Shown: one piece after another, positions 44,758 through 53,343 of the stretch
How the letters are laid out: every line of letters starts with the position of its first letter
How positions within the stretch are numbered: position 1 is the stretch's first letter
From: an uncultured Acidobacteriota bacterium
GTDB lineage: Bacteria > Acidobacteriota > Thermoanaerobaculia > Gp7-AA8
DNA: 64,000 bases
Assembly (NCBI GenBank): GCA_937870635.1
Contig: CALMZP010000053.1
Span: 80,352 to 144,351, forward strand
Direction of reading: 5' to 3'
Position numbers and translations under genes: made by a program
Notes under the pieces: model-generated
Seen by the model: only the letters and a program-made list of their open reading frames with translations
What the model was told of the DNA's origin: nothing
Database searches by the model: none

Positions 44758-45609
44758 GTGAAGCCTCGTCTCTTCTTCGAAACGCTCATCCCGATCCTCC
44801 TCTTCGCGTGCATCCCGGTCACCGTCAAGACCATCGCGGCCAATCCGTACACGATCGGGATTTTCCGGCTCGGAGTGGCCACGCTGTTCGTGACGATCTT
44901 CGTCGCTCTTCGCGGCCAGCTCCGCCGGGTTCCGCTGCGCGACGTCGTGCGGCTTGCCATCATCGGCCTGATCTTCTTCGGCCACTGGATCACACTTTTT
45001 TTTGCGATCAAGGCATCGTCTGCCTCGATCGCAGCGATCGGACAGTCGACCTACGGCATCGACCTCCTGATCCTCGGCGCGCTTTTCGCCGGGGAACGGA
45101 TTCACGCGACCGATGCGATCGCGGTAGCCGTCGCGGCCCTGGGCGCCATCCTCGTCATCCCGACCCTCGACCTCGGCAATGACGTGACGCTCGGGATGGC
45201 TCTTGCCTGCATCAGCGCGCTGCTTTACGCGGCCCTGCCGCTTCTGCATCAGCGATGGGCACACATTCCCGACATGACGCGGACGCTTGGACAGTTCGCA
45301 TTCGCACTGGCCTGCTTTCTCGTCTTGCTCGGCCGAGCGGACTGGAATCTCGGCGGACGCGACTGGGCCGGACTGCTGTTTCTGGCCATCGGCGTGACGG
45401 TCATCGGCCACAGCCTGTGGGTCCGCGTGACGACGCGTTTCTCGTCGCGCGTCACGAGCATCATCTATTACGCGAACATTCCGGTCGCGGTGCTACTCGG
45501 CGTCCTGTTGCTCGACGAACCACTCACGGGCCGGGCCATCGCCGGCGGAATCCTGATCATCGCCGGCAGCATCTTCGGGCTCGCTAATCATCGTCCGGCG
45601 CATCCATGA
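44758..45609 (+). CDS. DMT-superfamily EamA-type transporter
   Basis: 283 residues from GTG. Ten hydrophobic helices in two EamA halves (FFETLIPILLFACIPVTVKT; FRLGVATLFVTIFVAL; and the second half FALACFLVLLGRADWNL; IYYANIPVAVLLGVLLLDEP). Exports or imports small metabolites, amino acids or nucleotides across the inner membrane; substrate not predictable. Its 3' end overlaps the convergent antiporter gene by 26 bp. Confidence 0.85.
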   Translation: MKPRLFFETLIPILLFACIPVTVKTIAANPYTIGIFRLGVATLFVTIFVALRGQLRRVPLRDVVRLAIIGLIFFGHWITLFFAIKASSASIAAIGQSTYGIDLLILGALFAGERIHATDAIAVAVAALGAILVIPTLDLGNDVTLGMALACISALLYAALPLLHQRWAHIPDMTRTLGQFAFALACFLVLLGRADWNLGGRDWAGLLFLAIGVTVIGHSLWVRVTTRFSSRVTSIIYYANIPVAVLLGVLLLDEPLTGRAIAGGILIIAGSIFGLANHRPAHP

Positions 45610-46801
45610 CGTAGTCGCTGTACTCGGGGTGCGCGTCGGGAGTCTTTTTGTCGAGGAGCATCCGCAGCATGGGAAGGGTGGCGATCGTGGTCAGAATCAC
45701 CATCACCGTCACCGCGCTGAAGAGCCCAGCGCTGAGCAGACCGCTGGCCAGACCGATCTGCGCGAAGATCAGGCCCACTTCCCCTCGCGGGACCATGCCC
45801 ACTCCAATGATCAGGCGCTTGAGGCCGGGTCCCCAGGCCGCGTAGCCGGCGGCGATCTTTCCCACGACGCCGATGGCCGTCAGCGCCAGTCCGATGAGGA
45901 GAAACTGGCGGGTATCCGGATTGAACGGATTGAGCGTTCGGATATCGATCGCCGCGCCTGTGACCACGAAGAAGATGGGGATGAAGAACGTGGCAACGTC
46001 GTGGACCTGGTGCTCGATCTCTTTCGCCTTTTCCGTGCGCGCGAGCACCAGGCCGGCGGCGAACGCTCCGATGATCACGGCGGATCCGACGACGTCGGCG
46101 AGATAAGCGAGAACGAACGCGAAGACGACCGCAGCGAAGAAAAGTCCCTTCGCCATGTTGATCCGCTCAATCGCGCGGATCAGAGCGGGCGCGAGCTTCG
46201 AACCGACGAGAATCGCCACGATCACGAATCCGAAGGCGATCAGAACGATCCTGCTCACGCCCATCACGGACAACTCGGCCCCGCCCGCGAGACTCCCCAG
46301 CAGGCTGAGAAGAATGATTCCGATGATGTCGTCGACGACGGCGGCCCCCAGCACGACCTGCGACTCCCGATCCTGCAGATGGCCCAGGTCGGACAGCACT
46401 CGCGCCGTGATTCCGACCGATGTCGCCGTCAGTGCCGCGCCCATGAAAACGGAGACCATCGTCTCGAGTCCGAGCCAGTTTCCGAAGAGATACCCGCCTG
46501 CAAACGGCAGAGTCACGCCGACGACCGCGACCGCCGCAGCGGGCCCTCCCACCGCCAGCAGCTTTGAGAGATCGGTCTCGAGGCCGATGAGGAAGAGCAG
46601 CAGGATGACCCCTAGCTCGGAGAGCAGGTGAATGGTGACGTCTTTGGGATCGACGAGCTTCAGTCCGGAGACGCCAATCAGGATCCCGCCGATGATCTCA
46701 CCGAGGACGGCGGGCTGGCCGAGGCGCTCGGCGATCTCACCGAAGAGCTTCGCGGCGACGAAGATCGCGACGAGCGCCAGTAGGAACTGGTCGATATGCA
46801 T
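45584..46801 (-). CDS. CPA2-family cation:proton antiporter
   Basis: 405 residues, about twelve membrane helices. QPAVLGEIIGGILIGVSGLK, then the acidic transport core GAAVVDDIIGIILLSLLG and the conserved LARTEKAKEIEHQVHDVATF region, and ending in a short Asp-rich tail. It lacks the TrkA-N and C domains of KefB/KefC, so resembles NapA-type antiporters that exchange Na+ or K+ for H+. The paired Asp in VVDDIIG are the usual cation-binding residues. Followed by a hairpin terminator on its strand's far side; convergent with the DMT gene. Confidence 0.88.
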   Translation of the reverse strand: MHIDQFLLALVAIFVAAKLFGEIAERLGQPAVLGEIIGGILIGVSGLKLVDPKDVTIHLLSELGVILLLFLIGLETDLSKLLAVGGPAAAVAVVGVTLPFAGGYLFGNWLGLETMVSVFMGAALTATSVGITARVLSDLGHLQDRESQVVLGAAVVDDIIGIILLSLLGSLAGGAELSVMGVSRIVLIAFGFVIVAILVGSKLAPALIRAIERINMAKGLFFAAVVFAFVLAYLADVVGSAVIIGAFAAGLVLARTEKAKEIEHQVHDVATFFIPIFFVVTGAAIDIRTLNPFNPDTRQFLLIGLALTAIGVVGKIAAGYAAWGPGLKRLIIGVGMVPRGEVGLIFAQIGLASGLLSAGLFSAVTVMVILTTIATLPMLRMLLDKKTPDAHPEYSDYVMDAPDDD

Positions 46802-46847
46802 GGGTTGCCATCATAACTGCGGACCCTCCGCCAGCCACCCGAAAACA

Positions 46848-46873
46848 AAACGGCGGCCCGAAGGCCGCCGTTT
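46848..46873 (-). terminator. Rho-independent terminator with UUCG tetraloop
   Basis: Minus strand: AAACGGCGGCC, loop TTCG, GGCCGCCGTTT, then TGTTTTC. An 11-bp GC stem closed by the very stable C(UUCG)G loop, with a U-run: a strong terminator for the 46897-47769 gene. Confidence 0.9.
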
Positions 46874-46896
46874 CATGATTGCATGACGCGCCCGGA

Positions 46897-47769
46897 TCAC
46901 TTCTTCGGCTTCTTGCTGTTGCCACGGACTTCGATCTGCCGTGCGAGCAGCGTCGTGTCGTCCACGCGCGTGCCCATGGAGTTGATCTCCCAGTCGACTT
47001 CGATCTCCGAGGCCGGAATGGTCACGCCCTGACGCTTGATGATCGTGCTGTCGTCGGTCTGCACGGTCACATCGCCATGAGCGGCGGTGCGTACGACGAG
47101 CGTGGTGCCGTCGTTCGAGAGAACCGTTCCGTTCGCGGTCATCGTCGCGCCTGAGTTGTCGTCGCCATCGTCATCGCCGCCGGTGTTCTGGACTTTGACT
47201 TCCCTCGCGGTGAGGACACCTTCGACTTCGACCGCCTTGACGTGGACGCGCCATTCGACCTCGAGCTCCTCGAACTCATAGGTGGTGTTTCCCTTGCGGA
47301 TGACGGTGTCGTCATGGACCGCGACTACGACCTCGGTCTTGTGCGACGTATAGACGGTCAGCGTCGAGTCACCCTTCTCCTTGATCGTCCCCTCGTATTC
47401 GAGGGAACGTCCTGCGCCGCGACGGCGGCCGCGTTTCGCACCGTCGGCCGACAGCTCGACGATGACCGGGACGGACGACGGCTCGACGCGAAGGGTCGCG
47501 TCGATGCCGTCGGCCGCGCGACGGAACTGCAGCTCCGCGTCCGAAGGAACCCCAAGAAACGTGAACCGGCCCGCCTCACCCACCGTCAACATCATGCCGG
47601 TTCCGCTCACACTCACTTCCACACCGCTCGGGCTGCCGCCCATGGCCATCACCACCTGACCGGAAAGAACGTTGCTGCCGTAGCTTCCCGTAAGTGGTGT
47701 CTCACGGTTCTGACAGCTCATTAGACTCGCTGCTGCTACCACAAGGACCAGGACCAGTTTCGTTTTCAT
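46897..47769 (-). CDS. DUF5666-type lipoprotein
   Basis: 290 residues. Lipoprotein signal (VLVLVVAAASLMSC). Two beta-rich repeats with the DUF5666 pattern (TGSYGSNVLSGQVVMAMGG; LEYEGTIKEKGDSTLTVYTS, EFEELEVEWRVHVKAVEVEG; ATMTANGTVLSNDGTTLVVR). An acidic patch DDDGDDN joins the repeats and a basic KKPKK ends it. Periplasmic or surface; the family's function is not established. Flanked by terminators on both sides, so it is a single-gene transcript. Confidence 0.78.
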   Translation of the reverse strand: MKTKLVLVLVVAAASLMSCQNRETPLTGSYGSNVLSGQVVMAMGGSPSGVEVSVSGTGMMLTVGEAGRFTFLGVPSDAELQFRRAADGIDATLRVEPSSVPVIVELSADGAKRGRRRGAGRSLEYEGTIKEKGDSTLTVYTSHKTEVVVAVHDDTVIRKGNTTYEFEELEVEWRVHVKAVEVEGVLTAREVKVQNTGGDDDGDDNSGATMTANGTVLSNDGTTLVVRTAAHGDVTVQTDDSTIIKRQGVTIPASEIEVDWEINSMGTRVDDTTLLARQIEVRGNSKKPKK

Positions 47770-47790
47770 GATCTCCTCGCCAGAAATAGA

Positions 47791-47813
47791 AAAGGGGGCG
47801 GTACGCCCCCTTT
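47791..47813 (-). terminator. Rho-independent terminator after the matrixin gene
   Basis: AAAGGGGGCG, loop GTA (TAC), CGCCCCCTTT; the minus strand continues TTTTCTATTTC. It lies between the 47886 stop and the 47769 start. Confidence 0.85.
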
Positions 47814-47885
47814 TTTGGTGAATCTGTTCTGGTGCGCGGATTGTGCACGAGAGGCGTGCACGCGCTTGTGAGTCAGGTCACGAAA

Positions 47886-49166
47886 TCAACCGCGGCCGGC
47901 GATACGGCCGCGGCCGCTGCCTTTGGATTCCGCGATCTTGAGGGCTCCCGTCAGGGCGGCGGCCTCGTTTCCACGTTTCACCAGAATGATGGCCGAGCCG
48001 CCAGGGGCATCCGGCGCGATCTGGAAGTCGGCGTAGACGTAATTGCCGGCATAGCGGAACGGAGAAACCCGGCGCATTCCGGGGCTCAGAATCTCGAACG
48101 TCGCCACGCCTGGTGTCATCCCATCGCCTGCCACCGCAATGGAAGCAGTCTGGCCCGGCTGCACGGTCAGCGCGGTGGTGGTCAGACGAAAGTCATGACT
48201 GCCTGACGCAGACACGCCGACCCAGCGCGGATTCAGATCGCTGGTCCCGGAAGCGTCTACGACGAGATTGCCGAGAACGCGGCCGCTCGTCACTTCCAAA
48301 ACAGCACCGTCATGGAATTGAGTCCTGAATGACGTGATGTTCCCCTGCTGCCAGAACGGCGACAGGTTTCGCGGATCGACAGGTCCGTCGAGCGGCTCGG
48401 CGTAAATGCGGTACTTGCCATCGGGAACGCCCTCGAGGGTGAAATCGCCCGTGCGATTCGTCAGGCCCGTGGCGACCGGAACCCCGGCCTCGTTCACGGC
48501 AACGACCTGCGCCGCGAAGATGCCTCCGCCGTCACCGGTCACTCTTCCTCGCAACGTGCCGCCGAGCAGCGTGCGGTCAATCTCCGGATACATGGCCGTG
48601 ATGGCGACGCGATCATCGCTGTCGAGCGAAACCGGATCGTTCCCGCGGCTCACATACGGGTACATCACCGCCGAGAGAACGGGCGAATGATCGAGGCCGA
48701 GAAGGTGCCCGACTTCATGAACGAGAGCCTGTTCGATGTTGTACGAGCTGTTGACGAGCGTCGCGTCCACCTGAATGTCGGACTCGGTGAGTTTGCCCTG
48801 CACGTCCCAGTTCGTCGTCACGGCGATCGCCCGCTGATTGGCGAAGAGATCGTCCGAGAGCGTCACGGTATTCAGTCCATTGTGTCCGGCGACGAGACCA
48901 GACCCGGTTCCCATCGACTGGAACGCCAGACGCGTGCGGTCGAGAGACGACCATGCTCCGAAGGCCCGGTCGAGCATCGCCGCGCCGCCCGGCAGCGCCG
49001 ACAACAGGCGCTGATCAGCCTGATATCGAATGGGGAACGAGGATGCCGCCCATTCGACCTCGACCACCGCTCCGTTCACGGACGTGGTCAGCCTGACGGC
49101 CGCGGAGGCCGGCAGCGCCAGAGTGATGAGGAACAGAGTGAGAGCTATCGGCCGGGGCAGGGGCAT
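47886..49166 (-). CDS. Matrixin-like zinc metalloprotease (M10A) with C-terminal beta domains
   Basis: 426 residues. Signal peptide (LFLITLALPASA) then a catalytic domain with the M10 zinc site HEVGHLLGLDH (His150, Glu151, His154, His160) and Met-turn SAVMYPYVS (Met168). The pro-domain cysteine switch of animal MMPs is not visible. Residues about 205-300 form a carboxypeptidase-regulatory-like beta domain (LRGRVTGDGGGIFAAQVVAV) and a final beta sandwich (TTTALTVQPGQTASIAVAGD). Secreted protease; substrates unknown. Ends in the short basic tail SKGSGRGRIAGRG. Confidence 0.85.
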   Translation of the reverse strand: MPLPRPIALTLFLITLALPASAAVRLTTSVNGAVVEVEWAASSFPIRYQADQRLLSALPGGAAMLDRAFGAWSSLDRTRLAFQSMGTGSGLVAGHNGLNTVTLSDDLFANQRAIAVTTNWDVQGKLTESDIQVDATLVNSSYNIEQALVHEVGHLLGLDHSPVLSAVMYPYVSRGNDPVSLDSDDRVAITAMYPEIDRTLLGGTLRGRVTGDGGGIFAAQVVAVNEAGVPVATGLTNRTGDFTLEGVPDGKYRIYAEPLDGPVDPRNLSPFWQQGNITSFRTQFHDGAVLEVTSGRVLGNLVVDASGTSDLNPRWVGVSASGSHDFRLTTTALTVQPGQTASIAVAGDGMTPGVATFEILSPGMRRVSPFRYAGNYVYADFQIAPDAPGGSAIILVKRGNEAAALTGALKIAESKGSGRGRIAGRG

Positions 49167-49211
49167 TTGGTTGATCGCAAGTGCAACCAGAATGCCATCA
49201 AATAACTACAT

Positions 49212-49586
49212 TTACAAGAGGGCAATGAGGTCGATTTCGACAAGCGAGCCCTTCGGCAGCTCCTTCACCCCGACCGTCGTCCTTGCAGGCTTGTGGTCGC
49301 CGAAATACTCGGCATAGATGGTGTTCAGCGTCTGGAAATTCGCCAGGTCGGTCAGGTAGACCGTCGCCTTGAGGACCTTCGAAAAGGTCGTTCCCGCTTC
49401 TTCGAGGACCGCCTCGAGGTTCATGAAGACGCGCCGCACCTGGGCCGGGAAATCGCCCTTGACCAGGTCGCCCGTCGCCGGATCGAGGCAGATCTGTCCT
49501 GACGTGAAAAGAAGTCCGTTGGCCTTGACCGCCTGCGAGTAAGGTCCGATGGCTCTCGGCGCGCGTTCCGTTGCAATGGTTTCCAT
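49212..49586 (-). CDS. ridA: RidA family deaminase
   Basis: 124 residues from ATG 49586; the longer in-frame start adds an unrelated stretch. RidA motifs: APRAIGPYSQAVKANGLLFT, SGQICLDPATGDLV, and the catalytic arginine in PARTTVGVKELPKGSLVEID. It hydrolyses reactive enamine/imine intermediates such as 2-aminoacrylate to keto acids in the cytosol. Divergent from the TPR gene with about 55 bp between starts. Confidence 0.93.
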   Translation of the reverse strand: METIATERAPRAIGPYSQAVKANGLLFTSGQICLDPATGDLVKGDFPAQVRRVFMNLEAVLEEAGTTFSKVLKATVYLTDLANFQTLNTIYAEYFGDHKPARTTVGVKELPKGSLVEIDLIALL

Positions 49587-49641
49587 GTGCCGAGTATATC
49601 CATCATAATCGCCGCACCAAATTCGGGAGAACTCCACGAGC

Positions 49642-51753
49642 ATGAGTACTTACCCCGGCAACGCGTCTCTCGCCACGGCGGTCAAGGACCGTGTGGTATC
49701 CACGTTCGAGCAGACGCTGGCGCTTTACAAACAGGGACGCACGGACGAGGTCGTTGCAGGATGCAACCTGATCCTGCAGATGGATCCGCTCTTCGACCCG
49801 GCCCGCAAGCTCCTGGACAAGACGCGCGATCCGAACGCGGCGCTCGACGTGAGCGGTCTCACGGGGCGGAGCGGCGGCGATCCGATGGCGGAAGCGCGTC
49901 AGGCCATGGCCGCGCGCGATTTCGATCGCGTCGTGCAGATCACCACTGACATCCTGACGAATGACCTCATGAACGATGAGGCGCGCGTTCTCAGCGACGA
50001 AGCCCGTGAAAAAATCGAAGCGGCGCCCTTCGTCGATCAGTTCGTTCGCAAATGCCAGCAGCACGTAACCGGCGGCAACGTCGCCGCTGCTCGTAGCGAT
50101 CTCGAGAAAGCCCGGGCCCTCGATCCTTCGCACCCGGGAATCGCGCAGATCGAAGACATGATCCGCAAGTCGGAATCCGCGGCCAGTGCTCCCGCGGCGT
50201 TCGATGCGAGCTCGTTCGTCGTCGACACACCCGCTTCCCCGCGTGGAACGGCCCAGGCAAGCGACTTCGGTTTCACATTCGAAGAGGAGAAGAACGCGGG
50301 AGGCGGATCGGGCTTCGACTCGTTCTCGTTCAACACCGCGCCGCCCGCGGCGGCGCCAGCGCCAGCGCCTCAGACCGACAGCGGCGCCTTCTCCTTCGAC
50401 ACGCCCGTCGAAGGGACGCCGGCATTCAACTTCGACGCCCCCGCCCCAACCAAGTCCGGTTCGGACTTCGACTTCTCCACTGCGTCGATGGAAACCTCTC
50501 CCGACGATCAGAAGAAGATCGAGCAGTACCTCGCGGACGGCGACCGCGCCTTTGCCGCAGGCGACAACCAGCAGGCCATCGACCTCTGGTCGCGCATCTT
50601 CCTCATCGACGTGACGAACGAAGCGGCGTCGGAGCGCATCGAGAAGGCGAAAATCCGCCGCCGCGAGATCGAACAGCAGATGGAGAGCGTGCTCAACGCG
50701 GGCATCCAGGCGTTCGACCGCAAGGACTTCTCGGCCGCGCGCGCCAAGTTCGAAGAAGTTCTCAGGAACGATCCCGGCAACGTCCAGGCAACCGACTACA
50801 TCGAGCGCCTCGCCGACGGGGCTGCCGGGGTCCCCTCGTTCCAGCCCCCGCCTCCCTCGCATGGCGACGTGCTCGACGAGCAGGAAGCGCAGGACTCCGA
50901 CTTCGAGCCGGCGCCTTCCGCCGCGCGCGAAATACCTTCTGCGAGGAAACCGGCCCCCGCGCCGGTGGCGGCCGCGAAAAAGCCTCCTCTCATGCTGATC
51001 GCCATCGTGGTCGGCGTTCTGGCCCTCGCCGCGGCCGGCTGGTTCGTCATGTCGCGCATGGGTGGAGATTCGGATCAGGCACCAGGCGGATCCCAGGCTC
51101 TCGTCACCCGCGCCACCACCCTCGGTCAGCAGGGCAAGTTCGACGAAGCGATCAGCGTGCTGCAGGAGATCAAACCGGGCGACGCGCAGTACGACGCCGC
51201 GCTGGCGATGATCGCCGACCTCCAGCAGAAAAAGGCCCGCGCCGCGACGACGGTCGACGGGCGTCCTCCGGCTGCGTATTTCGAGGAGAACCTCACCGCG
51301 GGACGTACCGCGTTCGCATCACACGACTACGCCGCGGCGAAGCGGGCGTTCGAGAATGCGATGCGCGTCAAACCTCTTCCGCCCGACGTGAAGTCGGCGT
51401 ACGACACCGCATCCCAGCAGGTCGCCAAGCTCGCCACTGCTCAATCGCTGTTCGCCGAAAGACGGTACGCCGAGGTCATCACCAGCCTCGAGCCCCTGCG
51501 CGCCCAGGATCCCCAGAATACGAACATCAGGCGGATGATCGTCGACGCGCATTTCAACATCGGCACGATCGCGCTCCGGCAGGACCGTCTGCCCGACGCG
51601 ATCAAAGCCTTCGAAAAGGTTCTCGAGGAAGATCCGACTGACGACCTGGCCCGCCGGAGCAAGGAACTGGCCGAACGCTATGAGGGACAGCCGCGCGACC
51701 TCCTCTATCGGATCTATGTAAAATATCTGCCATTGCGTCAGCCTGCGGTCTGA
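49642..51753 (+). CDS. Large TPR protein with a single membrane helix
   Basis: 703 residues. An N-terminal soluble region with TPR-like helices (ARQAMAARDFDRVVQITTDI) and a Pro/Ala/Phe-rich low-complexity central part (residues about 185-290, DASSFVVDTPASPRG; FDTPVEGTPAFNFDAP). TPR helices resume (AIDLWSRIFLIDVTNEAASE), then one transmembrane helix at about 450 (LMLIAIVVGVLALAAAGWFV), and more TPRs after it (ALVTRATTLGQQGKFDEAIS; DAIKAFEKVLEEDPTDDLAR). One helix means the two halves are on opposite sides of the membrane, with the N-terminal half probably cytosolic. A scaffold for a membrane-associated complex; partner unknown. Confidence 0.78.
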   Translation: MSTYPGNASLATAVKDRVVSTFEQTLALYKQGRTDEVVAGCNLILQMDPLFDPARKLLDKTRDPNAALDVSGLTGRSGGDPMAEARQAMAARDFDRVVQITTDILTNDLMNDEARVLSDEAREKIEAAPFVDQFVRKCQQHVTGGNVAAARSDLEKARALDPSHPGIAQIEDMIRKSESAASAPAAFDASSFVVDTPASPRGTAQASDFGFTFEEEKNAGGGSGFDSFSFNTAPPAAAPAPAPQTDSGAFSFDTPVEGTPAFNFDAPAPTKSGSDFDFSTASMETSPDDQKKIEQYLADGDRAFAAGDNQQAIDLWSRIFLIDVTNEAASERIEKAKIRRREIEQQMESVLNAGIQAFDRKDFSAARAKFEEVLRNDPGNVQATDYIERLADGAAGVPSFQPPPPSHGDVLDEQEAQDSDFEPAPSAAREIPSARKPAPAPVAAAKKPPLMLIAIVVGVLALAAAGWFVMSRMGGDSDQAPGGSQALVTRATTLGQQGKFDEAISVLQEIKPGDAQYDAALAMIADLQQKKARAATTVDGRPPAAYFEENLTAGRTAFASHDYAAAKRAFENAMRVKPLPPDVKSAYDTASQQVAKLATAQSLFAERRYAEVITSLEPLRAQDPQNTNIRRMIVDAHFNIGTIALRQDRLPDAIKAFEKVLEEDPTDDLARRSKELAERYEGQPRDLLYRIYVKYLPLRQPAV

Positions 51754-51782
51754 CGCTCGATTCCGGTGGCCGGGAGGGTGTG

Positions 51783-52271
51783 ATGCGGTTCGATGAAATG
51801 GAGCTCCAGTCGGTACCGATGCCGGAAACGCTGGAGATGCCGAAAGCGGGGCCCGCAGCGGCCCCCGTCGAAGCCTCCCCTTCCGCCGACGCCCCACGGT
51901 TCCGGCGTCTCCTCGCACTTCTGACGGATGTGTCGCTGTTCGTTGCACTCGCGCTGGCCATGAGCCCGCTCCTGCCGGCGAAAAGCGACGCAATTGCGAT
52001 CAGCGGACTTGCCGGCTTCGTTCTACTCGCGTCGTATTACTACTTCGTCGGGACGTGGCTGCTGTGGGGCAAAACGATCGGCGGTGCGATCTTCGACGTG
52101 CGCGTCGTAGCAAGTGATGACGAGGCCATGTCGCTCCGTGCGGCGTCGATGCGCTTCGCCGGAGTCCTCGCATCGCTGCTCACCGGCGGCCTCGGATTCC
52201 TCTTTGCCGCGCTGCCCGATCGGCTTTCATTGCCCGATCGCATGTCCGGCACCCGCTGCGTGAGCTCGTAG
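51783..52271 (+). CDS. RDD family membrane protein
   Basis: 162 residues. After an acidic/proline N-terminus come an RDD-type entry (PRFRRLLALLTDVSLFVALA) with the Arg and Asp of the motif, hydrophobic helices (LAMSPLLPA; GLAGFVLLASYYYFVGTWLL), a further pair and the C-terminal helix (ASLLTGGLGFLFAALPDRLS). RDD proteins are membrane proteins, some proposed as Na+/H+ exchangers; function here unknown. It starts 29 bp after the TPR gene, so likely its operon partner. Confidence 0.78.
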   Translation: MRFDEMELQSVPMPETLEMPKAGPAAAPVEASPSADAPRFRRLLALLTDVSLFVALALAMSPLLPAKSDAIAISGLAGFVLLASYYYFVGTWLLWGKTIGGAIFDVRVVASDDEAMSLRAASMRFAGVLASLLTGGLGFLFAALPDRLSLPDRMSGTRCVSS

Positions 52272-52275
52272 CGGA

Positions 52276-52360
52276 GGGGCGGCAGCTTGCTGCCGCTCAG
52301 GCTGGGCGCAGCTTGCCGCGCCCGGTCGACGACGCGGGCGAGGTCGCCCGCGCTCCACTG
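52276..52360. repeat. Family B and family C palindromes in tandem
   Basis: GGCGGCAGCTTGCTGCCGCT with GGGCGCAGCTTGCCGCGCCC (52276-52325; nearly identical to part of 33868-33954), followed by GCGGGCGAGGTCGCCCGCGC with TCCACTG (52332-52360). Confidence 0.8.
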
Positions 52361-52445
52361 TCCTCCCGCGCGTAGGAACGTCGCGGGGCGACGTGCCTGA
52401 GATGGAGAAACGAGCCACGTCATCCTGAGAGGCTGTCAATGGGTC

Positions 52446-53190
52446 CTACCTCTGCAAGCCGTGCCCGACCGGGTACAGCCCCGGGAGACTGATCGGCAGC
52501 TTCCCCTGCACCGGAATCTCGCCGGCGATGGCCTTCACCGCCGCCATCTCCGCACCCGGGTGAATGTCGTACGTCAGCATGTACGACGGCAACTCCGGAA
52601 TGTGATGGAGCAGATACGGGCTGCCGAAGAGCGCGAACACGAACGGTTTGTTGATCGCTGAGAGCTGCTTGAGCAGCTCCGTCTGCTGCTTCGTCAGATC
52701 GATCGAGCCTTTGTGAGCCGACATGACCGTGGCGACTCCCGCGTCGATGGCCGCGCGGAACGGCGGCAGCTCGACGGAGTCCAGGCGCGCGCGATCGACG
52801 GACAGCACCGGTAGTTCCAGATGCGAATCCTGCGCAACGTCACCGTGGCCGGGAAAATGCTTCGCCGTCGCGAGCATCCCGCCGTCCTGCACTCCGCGGA
52901 TGTACGCGATGGACAGCGATGAGACTTTCGCCGGGTTCTCTCCGAACGAGCGGATGTTGATGATGGGGTTCGCGGGGTTGTTCTGGACAGTCGACCACCG
53001 GGTAGAAATCGACATTCACACCCAGCGCTCTCCCCTCCTCGGCCGTGGCCCTGCCGGCGGCGTAGGAGAGCTCCTCGCTCCCCGTTGCACCCAGGGCCAT
53101 GGCCAGCGGAAATCGCGTCGCTCCGGGGATGACGTAGCCGACACCACCTTCGAAATCAGCGGTGAGTGCTGCCACCAGGAAACGAGCCAT
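52446..53190 (-). pseudogene. Beta-N-acetylhexosaminidase (GH3) with frameshift and internal deletion
   Basis: 53190 to about 52990 encodes the start of a GH3 catalytic domain (ADFEGGVGYVIPGATRFPLA; GVNVDFYPVVD). The frame then shifts, and 52446-53015 encodes INIRSFGENPAKVSSLSIAY, the diagnostic TAKHFPGHGD with the catalytic His/Asp, and VMSAH, then jumps to the C-terminal end (KPFVFALFGSPYLLHHIPEL; GKLPISLPGLYPVGHGLQR). Roughly 150 or more residues between VMSAH and KGSID are missing, and the N-terminus is also cut. This enzyme class recycles peptidoglycan or cleaves GlcNAc from secreted glycans; this copy is inactive. Confidence 0.75.
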
Positions 53191-53218
53191 TCATCCTCCA
53201 CACACTGTCTCTTCCCAC

Positions 53219-53320
53219 TGTCATCCCGAGCGTAGCGAGGGATCTGGGGGCCGGGTGGCACGAACATCATCCCTCGCGCCGCCCTTTCCCCAGGTCCCTC
53301 GCTCAACGCTCGGGATGACA
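53219..53320. repeat. Family A full ~100-bp inverted repeat
   Basis: TGTCATCCCGAGCGTAGCGA then GGGATCTGGGG; inverse arm CCCCAGGTCCCTCGCTCAAC then GCTCGGGATGACA. It lies between the GH3 relic and the E1 gene. Confidence 0.9.
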
Positions 53321-53343
53321 CGCTTTTGCAGACACAGAGAACT